9,657 nt of DNA. Source: Clostridia bacterium (GTDB lineage Bacteria; Bacillota_E; SLMV01; PUMD01). This document shows positions 6,782-9,657 of this stretch, in pieces. The stretch covers positions 1 through 9,657 of the forward strand of contig PWUB01000169.1 of the NCBI GenBank assembly GCA_003563755.1, in the 5' to 3' direction. How positions within the stretch are numbered: position 1 is the first letter of the stretch; every line of letters starts with the position of its first letter. The notes under the pieces were generated by a model. That model made no database searches. It had not been told where the DNA came from and saw only the letters and a list, made by a program, of their open reading frames with translations. The position numbers and the translations under genes are program-made.

Positions 6782-7177
6782 TCAGTGCCCGACGTTTTGT
6801 CTGATGAACTCCACGATCCTCTCAGTGGACGTACCGGGACCAAAGACCTCAGCCACGCCCTTGCTTTTCAGTTCCTCCGCGTCTTCAACCGGAATTATGC
6901 CTCCCACGACCACGAGGACATCATCCATACCTTGATCAAGCAGAAGATCGATCACCTTCGGCACGAGTGTCAGATGCGCACCGGACAGGATACTGAGCCC
7001 CACAACCTTCACATCTTCCTGCAGCGACGAGTGCGCTATCTGTTCAGGCGTCTGGTGCAGGCCCGTATAGACAACCTCGAACCCGGCATCGCGCAGTGCC
7101 CGCACAACGACTTTAGCTCCCCGATCATGACCGTCAAGTCCCGGCTTTGCCACCAGTACCCTGATCTTCTTATCCAC
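6782..7177 (-). CDS. icmB: B12-binding small subunit of acyl-CoA mutase (isobutyryl-/methylmalonyl-CoA mutase)
   Basis: A free-standing cobalamin-binding subunit that holds adenosylcobalamin and pairs with a large mutase subunit. The 131-residue protein is a complete Rossmann-like B12 domain: [10 protein letters not shown] has the DxHxxG motif (Asp15, His17, Gly20), with His17 the lower cobalt ligand in base-off/His-on binding. SIL (62-64) is the SxL motif, GGIIP (92-96) the GG motif, and VFGPGT (111-116) the closing signature. Length is normal for the separate small subunit. The start is GTG at 7177, with GAGGAGG about 10 bases ahead; a nearby ATG at 7181 is out of frame and stops after three codons. 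It lies 23 bases after the icmA stop, so the two are surely co-transcribed and probably one enzyme. It is the only B12-binding subunit in the window, so it may also serve the mcmA product. It resembles the MCM C-terminal domain equally, so the symbol follows from adjacency. Confidence 0.9.
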   Translation of the reverse strand: MDKKIRVLVAKPGLDGHDRGAKVVVRALRDAGFEVVYTGLHQTPEQIAHSSLQEDVKVVGLSILSGAHLTLVPKVIDLLLDQGMDDVLVVVGGIIPVEDAEELKSKGVAEVFGPGTSTERIVEFIRQNVGH

Positions 7178-7200
7178 GCATTATCGACCTCCTCATGGAA

Positions 7201-8820
7201 CTAGTACACAGGCTTTTCCCTGTACTCACCAAACGCATCCCGGAACACGTCGATTATCTCACCCTCGCTGCAGTAAGCGTTCACCGCCTCGATCACCGCC
7301 GGCATCACGTTGGCGCCGCTGGTAGTCGCATCCGCCAGACGCTTGAGACAGGCCCGTACCTGCCTCTCGTCACGTTCCTTCTTCACCCTCTCCAGGTTGC
7401 TGATCTGCCACTGTTCGAGTTCGGTCTGAGTCCTCAACACCTCGATCTCAGGTGGTTTTTCCGTCACATGCTTGTTGACCCCGACGATAGCACGATCACC
7501 CGTCTCGATTTCCTGGTGGTAGCGATAGGATGCGTCGGCGATCTCCTGCTGGAAGAATCCGTGGTCAATCGCCGGTACAACCCCTCCCAATTCCTCTATC
7601 TGGTGGAAATAGTCCCTTGCCTCTCGCTCCAGTCGATTGGTCATCGCCTCAATGCAATACGAACCGCCGAGCGGATCCACCGTGTTTGCCACCCCCGATT
7701 CTTCGGCCAGTATCTGTTGGGTACGCAGAGCGATCGTGACCGCCTCTTCGGTCGGAACCGCCCACGCCTCATCAAACGAATTCGTGTGCAGAGACTGTGT
7801 TCCCCCGAGTACGGCCGCTAACGCCTGCACGGCCGTTCGCACCACGTTGTTATAGGGTTGCTGGGCAGTAAGCGAGCACCCGGCCGTCTGGGTATGGAAT
7901 CTCAGCAACCACGACCTGGGGTTCTTGGCTCCAAATTCCTCCTTCATCGCCCGGGCCCAGATGCGCCTGGCCGCCCGGTATTTGGCGATCTCCTCCAGGA
8001 AATCGTTGTGGGCATTGAAGAAAAACGAGAGCCTGGGTGCGAACGCATCAACGTCCAGTCCGGACTTGATTCCGCGCCGTACGTACTCAAACCCGTTGGC
8101 GAGGGTGAACGCCAGCTCCTGAGCGGCGGTCGAACCGGCCTCACGGATGTGGTATCCGGATATGCTGATAGTGTTCCACTGCGGCACCTGTTCACTGCCG
8201 AACTCGAATGTATCAGTGACGAGACGCAGCGACGGCTCGGGCGGGAAGATGAACGACTTCTGGGCTATGTACTCTTTCAGAATATCATTCTGGATAGTTC
8301 CCGATATTCGTTTCCAGTCGGCTCCCTGCTTCTTGGCCACCGCCAGATACATGGCCCACAGCACAACGGCGGGACCGTTGATGGTCATCGACGTTGTGAT
8401 TTCGTCCAACGGAATCTGATCGAACAGTACCTCCATATCCGCGAGCGTATCGATGGCGACCCCGATCCGGCCCACTTCGCCCTGAGCACGTTCGTGATCG
8501 GAGTCATAACCCATGATCGTCGGCATATCGAAGGCCACCGATACCCCCGTCTGTCCCTGCTCCAGGAGGTACCGGTATCGCTGATTTGACTCGCGGGCCG
8601 TACCGAACCCCGCAAATTGCCGCATGGTCCACAGGCGCCCCCGATACATGGTGGAGTGAACGCCCCGCACAAACGGATACTCCCCCGGTTCACCGAGGTC
8701 GCGCTCGTAATCAAGAGCCTTCACATCCTCAGGCCCGTAAACTCGCTTCACCTCCGCCCCGGAAATGGTGGTGCACTTCTTCCTGTGCTCCCGGGGCGTG
8801 TTCCCCTCTTTCTGAGCCAC
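7201..8820 (-). CDS. icmA: Isobutyryl-CoA mutase-type large subunit of a B12-dependent acyl-CoA mutase
   Basis: A paralogue of the mcmA product with a changed active site. In the 539-residue form, RQFAGF gives Phe69 and KEYIAQKSF gives Gln187, where methylmalonyl-CoA mutase has Tyr89 and Arg207; His224 (SGYHIREAG) equals His244. Phe plus Gln is the published signature of isobutyryl-CoA mutase, which reversibly converts isobutyryl-CoA to butyryl-CoA. An Ala is kept in VSVAFDMPT where 2-hydroxyisobutyryl-CoA mutase has Asp, arguing against that enzyme. The product has no B12 domain; the small subunit is encoded next. The start is uncertain: GTG at 8820 has GGGGGG nine bases ahead, TTG at 8826 has no room for a site, and a TTG at 8877 would add 19 residues without a ribosome site. 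The N-terminus is about 20 residues shorter than in relatives (the W-containing helix seen in mcmA is missing). Likely the first recognisable gene of the cluster. Confidence 0.9.
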   Translation of the reverse strand: MAQKEGNTPREHRKKCTTISGAEVKRVYGPEDVKALDYERDLGEPGEYPFVRGVHSTMYRGRLWTMRQFAGFGTARESNQRYRYLLEQGQTGVSVAFDMPTIMGYDSDHERAQGEVGRIGVAIDTLADMEVLFDQIPLDEITTSMTINGPAVVLWAMYLAVAKKQGADWKRISGTIQNDILKEYIAQKSFIFPPEPSLRLVTDTFEFGSEQVPQWNTISISGYHIREAGSTAAQELAFTLANGFEYVRRGIKSGLDVDAFAPRLSFFFNAHNDFLEEIAKYRAARRIWARAMKEEFGAKNPRSWLLRFHTQTAGCSLTAQQPYNNVVRTAVQALAAVLGGTQSLHTNSFDEAWAVPTEEAVTIALRTQQILAEESGVANTVDPLGGSYCIEAMTNRLEREARDYFHQIEELGGVVPAIDHGFFQQEIADASYRYHQEIETGDRAIVGVNKHVTEKPPEIEVLRTQTELEQWQISNLERVKKERDERQVRACLKRLADATTSGANVMPAVIEAVNAYCSEGEIIDVFRDAFGEYREKPVY

Positions 8821-9657
8821 TGTGACCAACCCCCCAGCAATCAAGATTCTCAGCAGCACTGGTCCCGATATCCTCAAGTATTGAGACCGTCAGCGCAGTC
8901 CTCGCCTATCCTCGATCATCACCACAATCGCTACCGACACCGCGAGCAACTGACCCACGTGCGACCCCATTAGCCTACCGTGCGGGTCCAAGGCAGGACG
9001 GTGATCACCACTCCCGAAGGTAACTGCAGACAGATGCAAACAGGTTGGAGCTTCCTCCTGCCTTTGTCAGGTCTATTCAATGCTACGCCATCTAACTCCT
9101 GCAAACTACATCGAGAAACCACATCAACAACGGCCGTAAGCATTGGCCGTGAGTCCGGCAACGTTTATAGTGCACCGCGATTTCCACGATGAGCGTGTCT
9201 ACGTATGACGTGTAAATGAGAAAGAGAACGATGTGAAGCGGCGATGAGTTAACTGCGAGTCCAGCCAGTCCAGCATATCCATGATGCCGTGCCTGTCTTG
9301 ATGAAAGAGCGGTGGCCTGCTGAGGCTGGAGCTGTCAATTCCAGAATGCATCTGCCGGGGAGAGTAGGGGTGGTGCGGTTGGTGCTGGGTCGCCTCGTGA
9401 GTACCCACGGTGCGTTCCTCAACCATGTCATCGTAACCCCCCACGGGGTTCAGGAGACTGGGGTGAGTGAAGACTCTGCCCGGTGCGGTGGCGAGAACCC
9501 ACACAATCTTCAACTCCTTCGCCGGCATTCTGCCCGTCATCGGTTTTCACCTGGTAAGTGGTCCGGCCCATGTACAGTCCCGGATACTCCAGGATGCCCC
9601 TGGGCTGGCTCCTCCTGTCGCCGACCATGCTCCGTTCAGGCCAGCACATACATACGA
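8821..9657. other. Upstream region of the mutase cluster, no recognisable gene
   Basis: About 840 bases contain several overlapping open frames but no family similarity I can name. Minus-strand frames at 9199-9540 (113 residues) and 9428-9649 (73 residues), and a plus-strand frame from ATG 9346 running off the right edge, overlap one another and lack good ribosome sites. A GTG at 9520 in the 9199-9540 frame has GGAG about nine bases ahead and is the best candidate start. Small symmetric elements are a perfect palindrome GGTGATCACC (9000-9009) and a hairpin ACGGCC/GGCCGT with a 9-base loop (9130-9150). No B12 riboswitch signature and no convincing promoter for the mutase genes was found. Confidence 0.4.

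Noticed and set aside
8820..9657. Cobalamin riboswitch controlling the B12-dependent mutase cluster
   Set aside because: Looked for the B12-box and associated conserved segments on the minus strand and did not find them.

Overview
This window reads as a chromosomal, metabolic region of a fairly GC-rich anaerobic-type bacterium. The strong AGGAGG ribosome sites, several GTG/TTG starts, the transcription-attenuating riboswitch leader and the free-standing B12-dependent mutase subunits fit a Firmicutes (Clostridia / Desulfotomaculum-like) lineage best. That placement is inference. No phage, transposase, CRISPR array, tRNA or rRNA was recognised.

Left part (1-2112): amino-acid biosynthesis. A partial ilvN (acetolactate synthase regulatory subunit) runs off the left edge on the minus strand. 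It has a complete control region: consensus -35/-10 boxes, a ykkC-family riboswitch aptamer, a long terminator hairpin that overlaps the aptamer's 3' half, then a strong ribosome site and a TTG start. From the gene context the ligand is probably ppGpp. Divergent from it is pheA (prephenate dehydratase) on the plus strand. Both products carry ACT domains. Beyond pheA lie a decayed MazG-like fragment and about 300 bases without a convincing gene.

Middle and right (2113-8820): one co-directional minus-strand cluster of six genes. In transcription order it is a B12-dependent mutase large subunit with isobutyryl-CoA mutase residues (icmA), a free B12-binding small subunit (icmB), an acyl-CoA dehydrogenase, a second mutase large subunit with the methylmalonyl-CoA mutase residues Tyr89/Arg207/His244 (mcmA), the GTPase chaperone MeaB, and methylmalonyl-CoA epimerase (mce). 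Together they can interconvert butyryl- and isobutyryl-CoA, oxidise a short acyl-CoA, and interconvert methylmalonyl-CoA and succinyl-CoA. This suits butyrate/isobutyrate or valine-type short-chain acid metabolism. Only one B12-binding subunit is present for two large subunits.

Far right (8821-9657): the region upstream of the cluster. Several frames are open but none is recognisable. It contains small palindromes and may hold the cluster's promoter/operator, though no convincing promoter was found. All families here are known; the most notable items are the riboswitch leader on ilvN and the paired ICM/MCM arrangement.
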